Source: Xanthomonas hortorum (GTDB lineage: Bacteria > Pseudomonadota > Gammaproteobacteria > Xanthomonadales > Xanthomonadaceae). Taken from it: a stretch of 64,000 nt of DNA. This document shows, in pieces, positions 16,973 through 26,547 of the stretch. The notes beneath the pieces were generated by a model that was not told the DNA's origin, did not search any database, and was given only the letters and a program-made list of their open reading frames with translations. The position numbers and the translations under genes are program-made. Numbering within the stretch: the stretch's first letter is position 1; every line of letters begins with the position of its first letter. The stretch is from NCBI RefSeq assembly GCF_002940005.1, contig NZ_MDEF01000005.1; one strand, 5' to 3'.

Positions 16973-18601
16973 TCAAAACGTACCGCGTTGAATGAAAGGC
17001 GCTTGCTGATACAGCTTGCGTTCGCCACCGCGCGGATCGTAGTCGAGCCGGCTAGGTGTATCGAACAGCAGCGTCTCGCGCTGCTGCAATGAATACTGCC
17101 GCCAACGCGGCAGACCACGATGATTCGGGTCGCCGCTGCGCGCGAATGCAATCAACGCCTCGCTCATCTGCTCGGCCATGCGCTGCGCATCGGCGCTGTC
17201 GCCCGTGCGCGAACCCGGTTGCGCAATGGTGTCGAAGACCAGCGGAATATCCAGCGTGTGGAAGGCGCCGAACTTGCCGCCATCCAGTGGCGAGCCCCAA
17301 TCCAGTTGATAGACCCAGGTGGGTGCGCCTTGACGTGCGCGTGCCTCGGCTTCTTCGACCGCGCCGCGCCACGAGCGCCCTGCGGTGGTGGCCGCGAAGA
17401 ACACCTCCGATGGCGAATACTGCGGATACAGTCGGCGGTATTCGGCAATCACCACCTGCGGCAGCAGATCCACGTATTGCTGCGTTTCCAGCCTGGCCGG
17501 CAGCTCGTCCCAGCTCAGCGCGAAGTTCTTCGCATCGTTGCCGAGAAACGCGCGCGTTTCATCGCGGGTATTGCCGATCACCAGCGGAATCTTCGCCGAT
17601 TGCAGCGGAGCGGTCGGCCAGAACGGATGCACCGGCACGTTGCGCGCATCCAGCACCGGGCCGAAATATAGCGCGCTGTTTTCCACCCGCGAGGGATCGC
17701 GCACTTGCGCGGCAGCCAGTAGCTGCGCCACCGGCAGCGTGCGGATGCGTGCAAGCGCGCCGGGCGCAAGTTTCAATGCATCCAGCAGCAGTTGCGCGCG
17801 CTGGGTGGCCGCGCGCGGGCCGGCCACGGTGACCTGCTGCCCGCTCATCGTCCACGCGCGATGGAACAGGCCGCGTGCGGCGGGCATCGCCATCAAGGTG
17901 GCGATCTTGGCGCCGCCACCGGACTGGCCGAACACGGTGACATTGCCGGCATCGCCGCCGAATTCGGCCGCGTGCTGGCGCACCCACTGCAGTGCTTGGA
18001 TCAGGTCCAGCTGCCCGGCATTGCCGGAGTCGGCAAAACGCGCATCGCCCAGCTGCACCAGCGACAGATAGCCGAACAGGTTGAGCCGGTGATTGACGGT
18101 GATCACCACCACGTCGCCGCGTTTGCACAGACGCACGCCGTCGTAGAGCGGATCGCTGCCGGAGCCGGTGGTGTAGCCGCCGCCGTGGATATAGAACAGG
18201 ATCGGCCGCTTGCCGCCATCGCGCAGACCCGGCGTCCACACGTTGAGAAACAAACACTCCTCGCTGGTGGGTTCGCTGGCTTTGGGTTGCGGTGCAGCGG
18301 CACCGAAGGCGCTGGCGTCACGCACGCCCTGCCAGGGCGTTTCCGGCACGGGCGCCTGAAAGCGCCGCGCTGCGGTGTCGCCGCCGTAGGGGATGCCCTT
18401 GAACACGCAGACACCCTGGTCGCGATAACCGCGCAGTGCGCCGCCACGCACGTGTGCCAGCGGCGTACTGTCGTCGCGCGCAGGCGCAGGCGCTGTTGCG
18501 GCCGCGCCTGCGAAACCCGGCAGCGCAGCTGCAGCGGTGGCAAGCAAGCCACCACGCAGCAGTGTGCGCCGCCGCGCGTCGGGCGTGGATGGTGACGTCA
18601 T
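16973..18601 (-). CDS. Exported type B carboxylesterase
   Basis: A 542-residue alpha/beta hydrolase of the carboxylesterase/para-nitrobenzyl esterase family. A twin-arginine-like leader (RRRTLLRGGLLATAAAALPG) predicts export. The nucleophile elbow is GQSGGG, the oxyanion-hole motif IHGGGYTTGS, and the family signature EECLFLNVW. The catalytic His probably lies in FGAFHTLDIPLVF. Start ATG 18601 overlaps the stop of the upstream gene as ATGA, so both are co-transcribed. In this locus it may act on acetyl, methyl or feruloyl esters of pectin; the substrate is not shown by sequence. Confidence 0.88.
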   Translation of the reverse strand: MTSPSTPDARRRTLLRGGLLATAAAALPGFAGAAATAPAPARDDSTPLAHVRGGALRGYRDQGVCVFKGIPYGGDTAARRFQAPVPETPWQGVRDASAFGAAAPQPKASEPTSEECLFLNVWTPGLRDGGKRPILFYIHGGGYTTGSGSDPLYDGVRLCKRGDVVVITVNHRLNLFGYLSLVQLGDARFADSGNAGQLDLIQALQWVRQHAAEFGGDAGNVTVFGQSGGGAKIATLMAMPAARGLFHRAWTMSGQQVTVAGPRAATQRAQLLLDALKLAPGALARIRTLPVAQLLAAAQVRDPSRVENSALYFGPVLDARNVPVHPFWPTAPLQSAKIPLVIGNTRDETRAFLGNDAKNFALSWDELPARLETQQYVDLLPQVVIAEYRRLYPQYSPSEVFFAATTAGRSWRGAVEEAEARARQGAPTWVYQLDWGSPLDGGKFGAFHTLDIPLVFDTIAQPGSRTGDSADAQRMAEQMSEALIAFARSGDPNHRGLPRWRQYSLQQRETLLFDTPSRLDYDPRGGERKLYQQAPFIQRGTF

Positions 18602-19707
18602 CGCGCGGCGTCCTGCGCCGGTACAGAGGCGGGTGCAGGTGCAGCGACAGATGCATTCGCAGTCGTCGCAGTCGAGGGCGTTTGCGCCTTGCTGACATGC
18701 GCGATCCAGGCCTGCGCCAGCTGCGGCCACGCAGCCACGGTCAAGCCGGTGCCGCTGGCGGTACCGAAGCCATGACCGCCCTGCGGAAACACATGCAGCT
18801 CGCTGGGCACGCCGGCACGCAGCAACGCGTCATGCATCAGCAGGCTGTTGCGCACCGACACCACCGTGTCGTCCTGCGCATGCAGCAGAAAGGTCGGCGG
18901 CGTGCGTGCATCCACATGCAGGTGCGGCGAGTACGCGCGCACCTGCGCATCGCTCGGACTGCTGCCGAGCAGGCGCTCGCGCGAGCCCGCGTGTGCGTTG
19001 GCGCTGTCCATGTCGATCACCGGATAGATCAGCAGCTCGAAATCCGGCCGCGCGCTCAGCGCATCGGCCGCATCCAGCTTCGGGTACACCTGCGCGGCAT
19101 AGCGGGTGCCCACGCTGGCGGCGACGTGACCGCCGGCCGAGAACCCCATCACCCCAACGCGCTGCGCGTCGATGCCGTAGCGGGCGGCGTTGGCGCGGAT
19201 CAGCCGCAGCGCGCGCTGTGCGTCGGCTAATGGCACGTCGGCCGCGTGCGGATGGCCTTCGCCGGGCAGGCGGTACCGCAGCACGAACAGCGTGATCCCG
19301 GCCTGGTCGACGAAGCTGGGCACCAGCGCGCTGCCTTCGTTGTCCAGCACGATGCGCTGGTAGCCGCCGCCGGGGGTGACCAGCAGGGCAGTGCCGTTTG
19401 GCTGCTTGGGCCGGTAGACCACCAGGTAAGGCGTGCTGATCTGCTGGATGTAGCGATCGGGCAGGGCAGGGTCGCTGCTGCGCTCGATGATGCGCTGCGG
19501 CTGCTTCAGCGCGTTGTCTCCCGGTGCCATCCCGCTGGGCCATAGCGCGATCCGGCTGGCCTGCTCGGCCGTGGTATCGGCACTGGGCACCTCGGCCGCA
19601 ACCACCGGCCCGATCAATAGTGAGGTCGCCAGCAACACCAGCGGCAGGCACCGCCGCATAGCACCTGAAAACGCAGTAAAAACACGCGTTTGGCTTGTCT
19701 GTTCCAT
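18598..19707 (-). CDS. Exported alpha/beta hydrolase, acetylxylan-esterase/lipase-like
   Basis: A 369-residue esterase. ATG 19707 is chosen because GGGAGGGG lies just upstream; a second ATG at 19659 starts closer to the hydrophobic signal segment (RRCLPLVLLATSLLIGPVVAA). Motifs are TPGGGYQRI (oxyanion hole), GFSAGGHVA (nucleophile Ser), HAQDDTVV (Asp) and GGHGFG (His), typical of BD-FAE/Axe-type sugar esterases. The C-terminus is an Ala/Pro-rich tail. It is divergent from the TRAP operon and shares its operator region. Confidence 0.85.
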   Translation of the reverse strand: MEQTSQTRVFTAFSGAMRRCLPLVLLATSLLIGPVVAAEVPSADTTAEQASRIALWPSGMAPGDNALKQPQRIIERSSDPALPDRYIQQISTPYLVVYRPKQPNGTALLVTPGGGYQRIVLDNEGSALVPSFVDQAGITLFVLRYRLPGEGHPHAADVPLADAQRALRLIRANAARYGIDAQRVGVMGFSAGGHVAASVGTRYAAQVYPKLDAADALSARPDFELLIYPVIDMDSANAHAGSRERLLGSSPSDAQVRAYSPHLHVDARTPPTFLLHAQDDTVVSVRNSLLMHDALLRAGVPSELHVFPQGGHGFGTASGTGLTVAAWPQLAQAWIAHVSKAQTPSTATTANASVAAPAPASVPAQDAAR

Positions 19708-19765
19708 CCACCCCTCCCAGGGTTGCTTCGCTTTGAAGGCTAACTTTGCCGCACTGCACATTGCC

Positions 19766-19785
19766 AATGACACCGGTTTACCATA
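19766..19785 (+). promoter_or_regulatory. Predicted LacI-family operator, site 1
   Basis: AATGACACCGGTTTACCATA shares 18 of 20 bases with a site 5' of kduI (26756-26775). It has the CCGG centre common in LacI-family operators and lies in the 139-base divergent promoter between the esterase pair and the hydratase/TRAP operon. The regulator is probably the LacI protein encoded from 25482, which is an inference. Confidence 0.7.
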
Positions 19786-19846
19786 TACAGCACACCGTGC
19801 CACTGTCGATTGGCAGTGCAACAAAAACACTAGCAGGGAGACACCC

Positions 19847-20668
19847 TTGAGCAACGACGCCGCCACCCCGCCATCGTCCACATCCATGCTGTCGCAGATC
19901 GCCCAGCAGTTTGTGGAGGCACGCCGTGCAGGGGCATCGCTGCCCGACTTTCCCGGGCAAATCCCTGAGGATCTGGTCACTGCCTATCAGGTGCAGGATA
20001 TCGCCATCAGCCAGTGGGACGACCAGGTGGTCGGCTGGAAGGTGGGTTATATCGCCGCCGAGCGCCGCGACGCCTCCGGCGACGACCGCCTGCTGGGCCC
20101 GATCTTCTCGCACAAACTCTGGAATGCTACCGGTGGAACAACGCAGTTCCCGATCTACCAGGGCGGCTTCGGTGCGGTAGAGGCCGAGTATGTGCTGCGC
20201 CTGGAAGCGGACGCTCCCGCCGAGCAGACCCATTTCACCCCGGAGCAGGCGGCGCAGCTGCCGGCCACGTTGTTCATCGGCGTGGAGATCGCCAGCAGCC
20301 CGTTGGCGACCATCAACAAGCTGGGCCCGCGCGTGGTGATTTCCGACTTCGGCAACAATAACGGCCTGATTTTAGGCCCGGAAGTGACCGATTGGCTGGC
20401 GCGCGACGAGTCTGCGCTGACTGCCGAAACGCTGATCGACGACCAGGTTGTCGGCACCGGCGGGGCCACCACGCTGCCGGGCGGGCTGCGCGCCGCCTAC
20501 GCGTTTGCGCTCAGTCGTTCGGCCCAGCGCGGGCGTCCGCTCAAGCGCGGTGATCTCATTGCCACGGGCAATGCCACCGGTATCCATGACATCGAAGTGG
20601 GACAGCGTGCCCTGATTCGCTTCGCCGGCATCGGCGACATTTCCTGCACGGCTGTGTCCGCTACCTGA
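19847..20668 (+). CDS. 2-keto-4-pentenoate hydratase/FAH-family enzyme
   Basis: A 273-residue hydratase-fold protein. A TTG start at 19847 is proposed because GGGAG lies six bases upstream; the next ATG (19886) lacks such a site. Features are VGWKVGYIAAE near residue 60, AEYVLRLE (acidic metal-binding region), FIGVEIASSP, and GDLIATGNATGIHDIEVG near the end, the usual hydratase pattern. Members add water to, or split, 2-keto acids using a divalent metal. It heads the TRAP operon, so it may act on an imported uronate-derived keto acid; the substrate is unknown. Confidence 0.8.
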   Translation: MSNDAATPPSSTSMLSQIAQQFVEARRAGASLPDFPGQIPEDLVTAYQVQDIAISQWDDQVVGWKVGYIAAERRDASGDDRLLGPIFSHKLWNATGGTTQFPIYQGGFGAVEAEYVLRLEADAPAEQTHFTPEQAAQLPATLFIGVEIASSPLATINKLGPRVVISDFGNNNGLILGPEVTDWLARDESALTAETLIDDQVVGTGGATTLPGGLRAAYAFALSRSAQRGRPLKRGDLIATGNATGIHDIEVGQRALIRFAGIGDISCTAVSAT

Positions 20669-20704
20669 TTCGGACCCAGTGACCAGACGCTTGGGAGGGC
20701 GCCA

Positions 20705-21703
20705 ATGATCACACGCAGACATTTCCTCGGTGCCGGGCTCGGTGCCGCCGCGGCCGGCCCCTGGCTGGGCGCCGCTGCCACCACGCCGATCCCCGGCGGG
20801 CAGTTGTTGACCGCCACCGATGTGCATATCGGCGATTACCCCACCGTGGAAGCGGTACGGTGGTTCGGCAAGCAGCTCGAAGCACGCACCAATGGCCGGC
20901 TCAAGCTGCGCCAGTACCACTCCGGCCAGCTGGGCCGCGAGTCGGAGGCGATCGATATGGCGCGCTTCGGTGCCATCGACATCACCCGGGTGTATTCGGG
21001 CGCGTTGAACAACACCTTTCCGCTCACGCAAGCGCTGTGCCTGCCGTACGTGTTCGACTCGGTGCCGCATCTGCGCCGCGCCATCGACGGGCATGTGGGC
21101 GACAGCGTGCTGCGCAGCTTCGAGCAGCGCGATCTGGTGGGCCTGGCGATCTACGATTCGGGTGCGCGTTGCTTCTACAACACCAAGCATCCGCTGCACC
21201 GCCCGGAAGATCTCAAGGGCCTGAAATTGCGTGTGGCCTCGTCGGACATCTTCCTCAAGCTGATGCGCATGCTGGGCGCCAATCCCACTCCGATGTCGCT
21301 GGGCGAGACGTTCTCGGCGATGGAAACGCACATGATCGACGGTGCGGAAAACAACATGCGCAGCTTCCAGTCCAGCCGCCATTTCGAGGCGGCGCATTAC
21401 TGGTCGCAGAGCGAGCATTCCTACGCGCCGGATATCCTGGTGATGTCGCGCAAGAGTTTCGAATCGCTGAGCCCGGCCGACCGCGGCCTGGTGGTGGAAC
21501 TGGCACGCGCCTCGGTGCCGGTGATGCGCAACCTGTGGGATGCCTCGGAGGTGATCGCGCGCAAACAGGTGATCGACTACGGCGTCAAGCTCAATCAGGT
21601 CGACATGCCGGCGTTCCGCGCCGCCTCCGCCCCGCTGCTGGCCGAATACCGCAAGCAGCCGGAGATCGAAGCGTTGTACCGCCGCATCCGCGATTTCGCA
21701 TAG
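20705..21703 (+). CDS. TRAP transporter solute-binding protein (DctP family)
   Basis: A 332-residue periplasmic binding protein with a twin-arginine-type leader (MITRRHFLGAGLGAAAAG). Family signatures include GQLGRESEAIDMARFGAIDI, LPYVFDS and EDLKGLKLRVASSDIF, where the Arg conserved across DctP proteins binds the substrate carboxylate. A GGAGG ribosome site precedes ATG 20705. It is followed by both permease subunits, giving a complete three-part TRAP system. Context (GH43, KduI, KduD) points to a hexuronate or related sugar acid. Confidence 0.92.
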   Translation: MITRRHFLGAGLGAAAAGPWLGAAATTPIPGGQLLTATDVHIGDYPTVEAVRWFGKQLEARTNGRLKLRQYHSGQLGRESEAIDMARFGAIDITRVYSGALNNTFPLTQALCLPYVFDSVPHLRRAIDGHVGDSVLRSFEQRDLVGLAIYDSGARCFYNTKHPLHRPEDLKGLKLRVASSDIFLKLMRMLGANPTPMSLGETFSAMETHMIDGAENNMRSFQSSRHFEAAHYWSQSEHSYAPDILVMSRKSFESLSPADRGLVVELARASVPVMRNLWDASEVIARKQVIDYGVKLNQVDMPAFRAASAPLLAEYRKQPEIEALYRRIRDFA

Positions 21704-21713
21704 AGGTGATCCA

Positions 21714-22235
21714 ATGACCGAACCCGAGACTCTCGCCGTCCCGGTCGCGCCGTTGCAGCGCGCGCTGGACCGCGTTTCCGACACTGCCGTTGGCGTGGCA
21801 TCGCTGGCCTTGCTGGGCCTGGTGGTCGTGCAGGGCTGGCAGGTATTCACCCGCTACGTGCTCAACGACTCGCCCAGCTGGACCGAGCCGGTGACGCTGC
21901 TGCTGCTGAGCACCGCGCTGAGCCTGGGCGCGGCCGCCGGCGTGCACACCAACCGCCACTTCGGCTTCTATCTGCTGGGCGAACACGTGCCGCCGCTGGT
22001 GCGCAAGGTGTTCGATCTGATCCGCCCATTGATGATCATCGCCATCGGCGCGGTGCTGGCGCGCTGGAGTGCGGCGCTGCTGCTGGATGGGCTGGACATC
22101 AAGATGGCCGGCGCGCAGATGCCGCAGAGCATCAACTACCTGCCGCTGTCGATCGGCGGTGCGCTGATGGTGGTGTTCGCCTTGTACAAGCTGTGGCGTG
22201 TGCTGCGCCCGATCCACACCGGAGGAGTGCGCTGA
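21714..22235 (+). CDS. TRAP transporter small permease (DctQ family)
   Basis: A 173-residue inner-membrane protein with four predicted helices. The DctQ pattern is visible: QVFTRYVLNDSPSWTEP in the first half, then a second helix pair. The ATG follows GAGGTGATCC. Its stop overlaps the next start by one base (TGATG), indicating coupled synthesis with the large permease. Confidence 0.9.
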   Translation: MTEPETLAVPVAPLQRALDRVSDTAVGVASLALLGLVVVQGWQVFTRYVLNDSPSWTEPVTLLLLSTALSLGAAAGVHTNRHFGFYLLGEHVPPLVRKVFDLIRPLMIIAIGAVLARWSAALLLDGLDIKMAGAQMPQSINYLPLSIGGALMVVFALYKLWRVLRPIHTGGVR

Positions 22236-23518
22236 TGGGCATCGCCATGTTGTTGGGAACCTTCGTGGTGCTGCTGTTGATCGGCGTGCCGGTTGCCTAT
22301 GCGCTGGGCGCGGCCGCGCTGGCCACGCTGCTGTATCTGGACCTGCCCACGGTGGTGCTGGTGCAGCAGATTTCCGCCGGCAGCGGCTCGGCCTCGTTGA
22401 TCGCCATTCCGCTGTTTATCTTCGCTGGCGAGTTGATGTTGCGCGGCGGTATTTCCGAACGCTTGATCGCCTTGGCCTCGTCGCTGGTGGGGCGCGTGCG
22501 TGGCGGCCTGGGCCAGGTCAGCGTGCTGTCGTCGCTGTTCTTCGGCGGCGTGTCCGGCTCGGCGATTGCCGATGTCTCGGCAGTTGGCGGCACGATGATT
22601 CCGCAGATGATCAAGCGCGGTTACGACCGCGATTACGCGGTCAACGTCAGCATGACCGCCGCGTTGGTGGCCTTGCTGGTGCCGCCCTCGCATAACCTGA
22701 TCCTGTTCTCCGCAGCGGCGGGCGGCGGTATCTCGATCGCCGATCTGTTCGCCGCCGGCATCTTCCCCGCGCTGTTGATGACTGCGGCAATGATGGTCAC
22801 CGGCTATGCGGTGGCGCGCCATCGCGGCTACGGTACCGAGCCGTTCCCCGGCTGGCGCGCAGTGGCGCTGCGCCTGTTCGGCGCATTGCCGGGCCTGGGG
22901 TTGGTGGCGCTGATCTTCATCGGTATTCGCGCCGGCATCTTCACCGCAGTGGAGAGCGCCGCGATTGCGGTGGTGTACGCGTTGATCGTCACCGCGCTGT
23001 TGTATCGCCAGCTGCGTTGGGCCGAGTTCTTCGCGGCGGTCACGCATGCGGCGCGCACCACTGGCGTGATCCTGTTCGTGATCGCCACGGCTGCAGTGTT
23101 CGGTTGGTTGCTGGCATACCTGCAGGTGCCGGCAGCGGCGGTGAAGTTCCTCCAGGCCATCGCCGACAGCAAGAACACCGTGCTGCTGATGATCGTGGTG
23201 ATGCTGTTGTTGCTGGGCATGTTCATGGACCTGGCACCAAAGATCCTGATCTGCACGCCGATCTTCCTGCCGGTGGTCAAGGCCTACGGCATCGACCCGA
23301 TCCACTTCGGTCTGGTGATGGTGCTGGCCGGCGGCATCGGCTTGATCACCCCGCCGATCGGCTCGGTGCTGTTTATCGGTACCTCGATCGGCCAGATCAC
23401 CATCGCCCAGAGCATGCGCACCATCTGGCCATTCTGGTTGGCCGCGCTATGCGTGCTGCTGATCGTGGCGTTTTTCCCCGAACTGTCGTTGTGGTTGCCG
23501 CGGGCACTGCGCGCGTAA
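22235..23518 (+). CDS. TRAP transporter large permease (DctM family)
   Basis: A 427-residue membrane protein with about twelve hydrophobic segments, the sodium-coupled translocation subunit. Typical motifs are GVPVAYALG, IPLFIFAGELM, GVSGSAIADVSAVG and PPSHNLILFSAA. GGAGG lies 10 bases before ATG 22235. It ends the TRAP gene set; a 10-bp hairpin lies 175 bases downstream. Confidence 0.93.
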   Translation: MGIAMLLGTFVVLLLIGVPVAYALGAAALATLLYLDLPTVVLVQQISAGSGSASLIAIPLFIFAGELMLRGGISERLIALASSLVGRVRGGLGQVSVLSSLFFGGVSGSAIADVSAVGGTMIPQMIKRGYDRDYAVNVSMTAALVALLVPPSHNLILFSAAAGGGISIADLFAAGIFPALLMTAAMMVTGYAVARHRGYGTEPFPGWRAVALRLFGALPGLGLVALIFIGIRAGIFTAVESAAIAVVYALIVTALLYRQLRWAEFFAAVTHAARTTGVILFVIATAAVFGWLLAYLQVPAAAVKFLQAIADSKNTVLLMIVVMLLLLGMFMDLAPKILICTPIFLPVVKAYGIDPIHFGLVMVLAGGIGLITPPIGSVLFIGTSIGQITIAQSMRTIWPFWLAALCVLLIVAFFPELSLWLPRALRA

Positions 23519-23692
23519 GGGCGCCACTCCCATCCACTGCGTATCCGTCGGCAGGGCGCGGTCGGGGCGAACGAATCGGCGTCTACCACGTGCGATTCCA
23601 CCGCCCCGGCCACCCCATCCGACAGTCGCTTGGCGACGCTGCATGAGCTGTGCTCAGCGCCGCTGCTGGCGGGCGTTTCCGCCGTCATCCCA

Positions 23693-23720
23693 GCGGCCGA
23701 CGATCTAAGGCGTCGGCCGC
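23693..23720 (+). terminator. Perfect 10-bp hairpin between TRAP operon and GH43 gene
   Basis: GCGGCCGACG and CGTCGGCCGC pair perfectly around an 8-base loop. No T run follows. It may end TRAP transcription or attenuate read-through into the GH43 gene 36 bases later. Confidence 0.55.
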
Positions 23721-23756
23721 CGCATCGCCCCGCAGGTTGGGGGTCAAGGAGAGAGC

Positions 23757-25340
23757 ATGCGTATGCGTAACACTTCACCCTGTTTGCGTTGGCTGCTGGC
23801 CAGCGGCCTGCTGCTGTGTGCCGGGCTAAGCGCTGCGGCCGACTGGAAGCGCGGCATCGAACAGCAGCGCATTGCCGACCAGGGTAACGGCACCTTCCTC
23901 AACCCGGTGCTGGCCGGCGATCACCCCGATCCGTCGGTGCTCAAGGACGGCGACGACTACTACCTCACGCTGTCTTCGTTCGACGCGTATCCGGGCCTGC
24001 CGATCTGGCATTCGCGCGATCTGGTCAACTGGCAACCGCTGGGCCATGCCATCAGCCAGAACGTCGGCGCGATCTGGGCGCCGGATCTGATCAAGCACGG
24101 CAAGCGCTATTACATCTATTTCCCCGCGCGTCGCGGCGACCAGGGCGAGCGCAGCAACTTCGTGGTCTGGGCCGACGACATCAAGGGCCCGTGGAGCAAG
24201 CCGATCGACATCGGCCTGGGCAAGTACATCGACCCCGGCCATGCAGTGGGCGAAGACGGCAAGCGCTATCTGTTCCTGAGCGGCGGCGATTACGTGCAGC
24301 TGTCCGACGACGGCTTCAAGGTGGTCGGCACGCCCAGGCATGTCTACGACGGCTGGAAATACCCGGAAAGCTGGGACGTGGAAGGCTACGCCCAGGAAGG
24401 CCCCAAGATCACCCGCCACAATGGCTGGTACTACATGACCACCGCCGTTGGTGGCACCGCCGGCCCGCCGACCGGGCACATGGTGATCACCGCGCGTTCG
24501 CGCTCGATCCACGGCCCCTGGCAGAACGCGCCCAACAACCCCATCACCCGCACCAAAAGCGCCGACGAGCCGTGGTGGTCGCGCGGCCACGCCACCCTGG
24601 TGGAAGGCACCGACCAGCGTTGGTGGATGCTCTACCACGGCTACGAACACGGCTACTGGACGCTGGGCCGGCAGGCGCTGCTCGACCCGATCGAGTGGAC
24701 CGCGGACGGCTGGTTCGTCGCCAAGGGCGGCGACCTGGGCACGCCGTTGAAAAAGCCCAGCGGGCAGGCCTTGCCGCATGGCCTGAGGTTGTCGGACGAC
24801 TTCCGCGCCAACACGCTCGGCCCGCAGTGGTCGTTCTTCAACCCGGCCGCCGACGAAGCCAAGCGTCTGCAAGTAGGCGATGGCGTGTTGCGCCTGCAGG
24901 GCAAGGGCAGCGCCCCGCGCGACGCCTCGCCGCTGACCCTGATCGCGCCCGACCAGGCCTATCAGTTCGAGGTGCAAATGACCGTGGCAGCGGGCGGGCA
25001 GGGCGGTGCGCTGCTGTTCTACAGCGACAAGCTCTACGCCGGGGTGGGGAGCAACGGCGAGAACTTCGTCATGCACCGCTACGGCGAAGAACGCCCGGCC
25101 AAGCTGGCGCCCAGCGGCAAGGGCGGCGCGCTATGGCTGCGCGTCACCAACAACCGCCACATCGTCACCATCCACAGCAGCACCGACGGCACCACCTGGA
25201 CCAAGTACCCGGTACAGATGGAAGTGTCCGGCTACCACCACAACGTGGCCGGCAAGTTCCTGGCACTGAAACCGGCGCTGTACGCGTCCGGCCAAGGCCA
25301 GGTGGAGTTCCGCAACTTCCGCTACCGCGCCCTGGACTGA
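23757..25340 (+). CDS. Secreted GH43 glycoside hydrolase with C-terminal beta-sandwich
   Basis: A 527-residue enzyme with a signal peptide (residues 1-27, ending LSAAA). The five-bladed GH43 propeller spans about 40-330. The catalytic base is in DHPDPSVLKDGD, the middle Asp in WAPDL, and the general acid Glu in the VEGYAQEGPK region. Residues about 340-527 form a GH43_C2/DUF1349-like sandwich (LSDDFRANTLGPQWSFF) that often helps bind substrate. GH43 enzymes remove arabinose, xylose or galactose; here pectic arabinan or galactan side chains are most plausible. AAGGAGAG precedes ATG 23757. Confidence 0.9.
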   Translation: MRMRNTSPCLRWLLASGLLLCAGLSAAADWKRGIEQQRIADQGNGTFLNPVLAGDHPDPSVLKDGDDYYLTLSSFDAYPGLPIWHSRDLVNWQPLGHAISQNVGAIWAPDLIKHGKRYYIYFPARRGDQGERSNFVVWADDIKGPWSKPIDIGLGKYIDPGHAVGEDGKRYLFLSGGDYVQLSDDGFKVVGTPRHVYDGWKYPESWDVEGYAQEGPKITRHNGWYYMTTAVGGTAGPPTGHMVITARSRSIHGPWQNAPNNPITRTKSADEPWWSRGHATLVEGTDQRWWMLYHGYEHGYWTLGRQALLDPIEWTADGWFVAKGGDLGTPLKKPSGQALPHGLRLSDDFRANTLGPQWSFFNPAADEAKRLQVGDGVLRLQGKGSAPRDASPLTLIAPDQAYQFEVQMTVAAGGQGGALLFYSDKLYAGVGSNGENFVMHRYGEERPAKLAPSGKGGALWLRVTNNRHIVTIHSSTDGTTWTKYPVQMEVSGYHHNVAGKFLALKPALYASGQGQVEFRNFRYRALD

Positions 25341-25481
25341 CCGTTCTGCACTGCCGGGCATGCTGTGGCGCATCACGCCACGGCGCCCTGGTCATGGCGG
25401 ATTCGGGACATCGGCAAAGCCTGCGAAGGCTTGCCGGCCCGCTGGCCGGTAGAATCCAATCAACTTCAATGGTTGACCGCT

Positions 25482-26540
25482 ATGCCCGCCCGCAAGATGC
25501 CTGAAGAGGGAATGCCCGGCCTGCCGAAGGGCAAGGTAGCCACGATCAACGACATCGCCCGGATGTCCGGGGTGTCCAAGAAGACCGTCTCGCGGATCAT
25601 CAACAATTCGCCGCTGGTCCGCCAGGACACCCGCGAGAAGGTCGAAGCGCTGATGCGCGAGGTCGGGTACTCGCCCGACCCGCTCGCGCGCGGGCTGGCG
25701 TTCCGGCGCTCGTTCCTGATCGGCATGGTCTACGACAACCCCACCGCGCAGTACATCGTGGACATGCAGTACGGCGCGCTGGACGCGCTGCGCGGCTCCA
25801 GTTTCGAGCTGGTGGTGCACCCCTGCGACAGCCGCAGCCCCGGCTATATCGAAGGCGTGCGCCGCTTTGCCCAGGCGCAGAAGCTGCACGGGGTGATCCT
25901 GGTGCCACGCGCCTCCGAGGACCAGGCGCTGGCCGACATGCTGGCCGAGATCGGCTGCCGCTATACCCGCATCGCCTCGGTCGCGCTGGACGCCACTTCG
26001 CAGACGGTGATCACCCACGACCGCGACGGCGCCGCCGAGGCCGCCGACTACCTGCTCTCGCTCGGCCACCGCGACATCGCCCTGGTCACCGGCCCCAGCG
26101 CCTACCGCTCCTCGGTCGAGCGCACCTCGGGCTTTGCCGACGCACTGACCCGGCGCGGCATCGAACTGCCGCCCGAGCGCATCGTCGAAGCCGGCTACAC
26201 CTTCGAATCCGGCGTGGCCGCCGCCGAAAAGCTGCTGCTGGGCAAGAAGCGCCCCACCGCCATCTTCACCGGTAACGACGAAATGGCCGCCGGTATCTAC
26301 AAGGTCGCGCTGCGCGCCGGTATCAACATCCCGCGCCAGCTTTCGGTGATCGGCTACGACGACAGCTCGCTGGCCTCGCGGCTATGGCCACCGCTGACCT
26401 CGGTGCGCCGCCACACCCGCGACACCGGCCGCACCGCCGCCGCGATGCTGATCCAGCCCGACAACGCCCCGCAACTCCCCACCGCCAGCGTGCGCCCGCA
26501 CCTGATCGTGCGCGATTCCTGCCAACCGCCGGAAGATTGA
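25482..26540 (+). CDS. LacI-family transcriptional regulator
   Basis: A 352-residue regulator. The helix-turn-helix is at residues 19-45 (ATINDIARMSGVSKKTVSRI), followed by the hinge and a periplasmic-binding-like sugar-sensing domain (TGNDEMAAGIY, SVIGYDDSSLASRLWPPLT). ATG 25482 is used, although ATGs at 25497 and 25512 are alternatives and none has a strong ribosome site. It lies between the GH43 gene and kduI, so it is probably the local repressor acting at the two shared CCGG-centred sites. The effector may be a uronate breakdown intermediate (inference). Confidence 0.9.
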   Translation: MPARKMPEEGMPGLPKGKVATINDIARMSGVSKKTVSRIINNSPLVRQDTREKVEALMREVGYSPDPLARGLAFRRSFLIGMVYDNPTAQYIVDMQYGALDALRGSSFELVVHPCDSRSPGYIEGVRRFAQAQKLHGVILVPRASEDQALADMLAEIGCRYTRIASVALDATSQTVITHDRDGAAEAADYLLSLGHRDIALVTGPSAYRSSVERTSGFADALTRRGIELPPERIVEAGYTFESGVAAAEKLLLGKKRPTAIFTGNDEMAAGIYKVALRAGINIPRQLSVIGYDDSSLASRLWPPLTSVRRHTRDTGRTAAAMLIQPDNAPQLPTASVRPHLIVRDSCQPPED

Positions 26541-26547
26541 GCACGTA

